Shown here: piece by piece, positions 5,584 through 5,939 of the stretch
Position numbering within the stretch: the stretch's first letter is position 1
Layout: each line of letters begins with the position of its first letter
Translations under genes and position numbers: made by a program
Source: Bacilli bacterium
GTDB taxonomy: Bacteria; Bacillota_I; Bacilli_A; ML615J-28; CAG-698
Assembly: GCA_028691905.1 (NCBI GenBank)
Contig: JAQUYJ010000059.1
Coordinates: 1 to 5,939 of the forward strand
Direction of reading: 5' to 3'
Length of the DNA: 5,939 nt
Notes under the pieces: model-generated
What the model was told of the DNA's origin: nothing
Seen by the model: only the letters and a program-made list of their open reading frames with translations
Database searches by the model: none

Positions 5584-5592
5584 ATTATAGCA
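5584..5592 (-). promoter_or_regulatory. Extended -10 promoter of the Cys-tail protein/dehydrogenase operon
   Basis: On the minus strand TGCTATAAT (5592-5584) is a perfect extended -10. No recognisable -35 lies at 16-19 nt spacing, so the promoter would rely on the extended element. The hexamer ends 15 nt before the ATG at 5568, implying a leader of roughly 9 nt. Confidence 0.68.
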
Positions 5593-5626
5593 TAGGAAGG
5601 CTGTTTCTGCGCTCTTTTTGCTTTAG

Positions 5627-5650
5627 AAAACCTTCCCTTGGGGAAGGTTT
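5627..5650 (-). terminator. Rho-independent terminator of the ABC permease gene
   Basis: On the minus strand AAACCTTCCC (5650-5641), a 3-nt loop and GGGAAGGTTT (5637-5628) form a perfect 10-bp GC-rich stem followed by a short T-tract (TTTTCT). The stem overlaps the TAA stop (5651-5649) of the permease. It separates the permease from the next operon, whose -10 begins 35 bp further on. Confidence 0.8.
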
Positions 5651-5939
5651 ACTTCGCAAACATAATCCGTTCTGTTCGGAATAATTTTGTAACAAAAATC
5701 AATATAATAATAAAGTATACGATTGTTGACAGGGTCACAGTCAGGAACTGGACAGCAGTTAACTCGGATATCAATATTCCTTTTATTACCAATGCGACAT
5801 TGTAAATGGGAATAATATAATCAATTCCCCATCCCGGAATATGTTCTGCAAACATCGGAATAAAACTGACAACCATGGGAATAATGTAAAAAGGCATAAT
5901 GTATAAACTGGCTTCTTTTACACTGCTCGCTATGGTGGA
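5649..5939 (-). CDS. ABC-2/NatB-like ABC transporter permease, C-terminal fragment
   Basis: Only the last 96 residues are in the window; the frame is open through the right edge, so the true start lies outside. The fragment begins STIASSVKEASLYIMPFYII, a motif region typical of ABC-2 export permeases of the NatB type, where a conserved KEA segment precedes a membrane helix. A membrane segment spans about residues 12-30, a Pro-rich loop with PGWGIDYIIPIYN lies at 35-47, and a final membrane helix spans about 67-87, with a short basic cytoplasmic tail (KLFRTERIMFAK). In NatAB-type systems the permease works with a separate ATPase to export Na+ or other solutes; that partner would be upstream and out of view. 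An internal ATG at 5897 is not the start, since coding sequence continues above it. A terminator overlaps its stop. Substrate is unknown. Confidence 0.75.
   Translation of the reverse strand, partial: STIASSVKEASLYIMPFYIIPMVVSFIPMFAEHIPGWGIDYIIPIYNVALVIKGILISELTAVQFLTVTLSTIVYFIIILIFVTKLFRTERIMFAK

Noticed and set aside
5652..5897. An 82-residue stand-alone membrane protein starting at the ATG at 5897
   Set aside because: The frame continues upstream without a stop to the window edge with permease-like sequence, so this is the end of a larger gene.
1..5939. Mobile element, CRISPR array, toxin-antitoxin or phage-defence system
   Set aside because: No transposase, integrase, direct-repeat array, terminal inverted repeats or defence-type domains were found; the composition looks even and the genes are of chromosomal type.

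Overview
The window reads as an ordinary chromosomal stretch of a low-GC Bacillota (Firmicutes) bacterium. The AT-rich intergenic DNA, purine-rich Shine-Dalgarno (SD) sites, tight operons and intrinsic terminators all point that way. TGA is used as a stop by at least two genes, so this is not a UGA=Trp mollicute. An Erysipelotrichia-like host is possible, but that is a guess. I see no tRNA, rRNA, CRISPR array, insertion sequence, integrase, phage gene or riboswitch.

There are five transcription units. (1) Minus strand, 1945 to 1 and off the left edge: an RlmI-type rRNA methyltransferase followed by a membrane-anchored glycerophosphodiester phosphodiesterase (GDPD) cut by the window edge. (2) Minus strand, 3389 to 2046: a Nudix-GNAT fusion protein, then an OsmC-family peroxidase-like protein, then a strong terminator. 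(3) Plus strand, 3438 to about 3940: a single-gene GNAT acetyltransferase, divergent from unit 2. (4) Minus strand, 5592 to about 3905: an unrecognised 235-residue protein with a Cys-rich C-terminal tail, then a D-2-hydroxyacid dehydrogenase. Units 3 and 4 converge on one hairpin that contains or touches both stop codons. (5) Minus strand, from the right edge to 5649: the C-terminal end of an ABC-2/NatB-like permease, closed by a terminator.

Genes within each unit are tightly packed (1 to 9 nt apart), and the SD of each downstream gene lies inside or across the end of the upstream gene, so translational coupling is likely. All four visible promoters share a perfect extended -10 (TGnTATAAT), have weak or absent -35 elements, and lie so close to the start codon that the 5' leaders should be only about 9-17 nt.

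Functionally this is a housekeeping and stress mixture: rRNA modification, phosphodiester turnover, hydrolysis of nucleotide derivatives fused to acetyl transfer, organic peroxide or thiol chemistry, and 2-keto/2-hydroxyacid redox. I do not find a convincing new multi-gene system. The points most worth following are the Nudix-GNAT fusion coupled to OsmC, the Cys-tailed unknown protein coupled to a dehydrogenase, and the promoter architecture.
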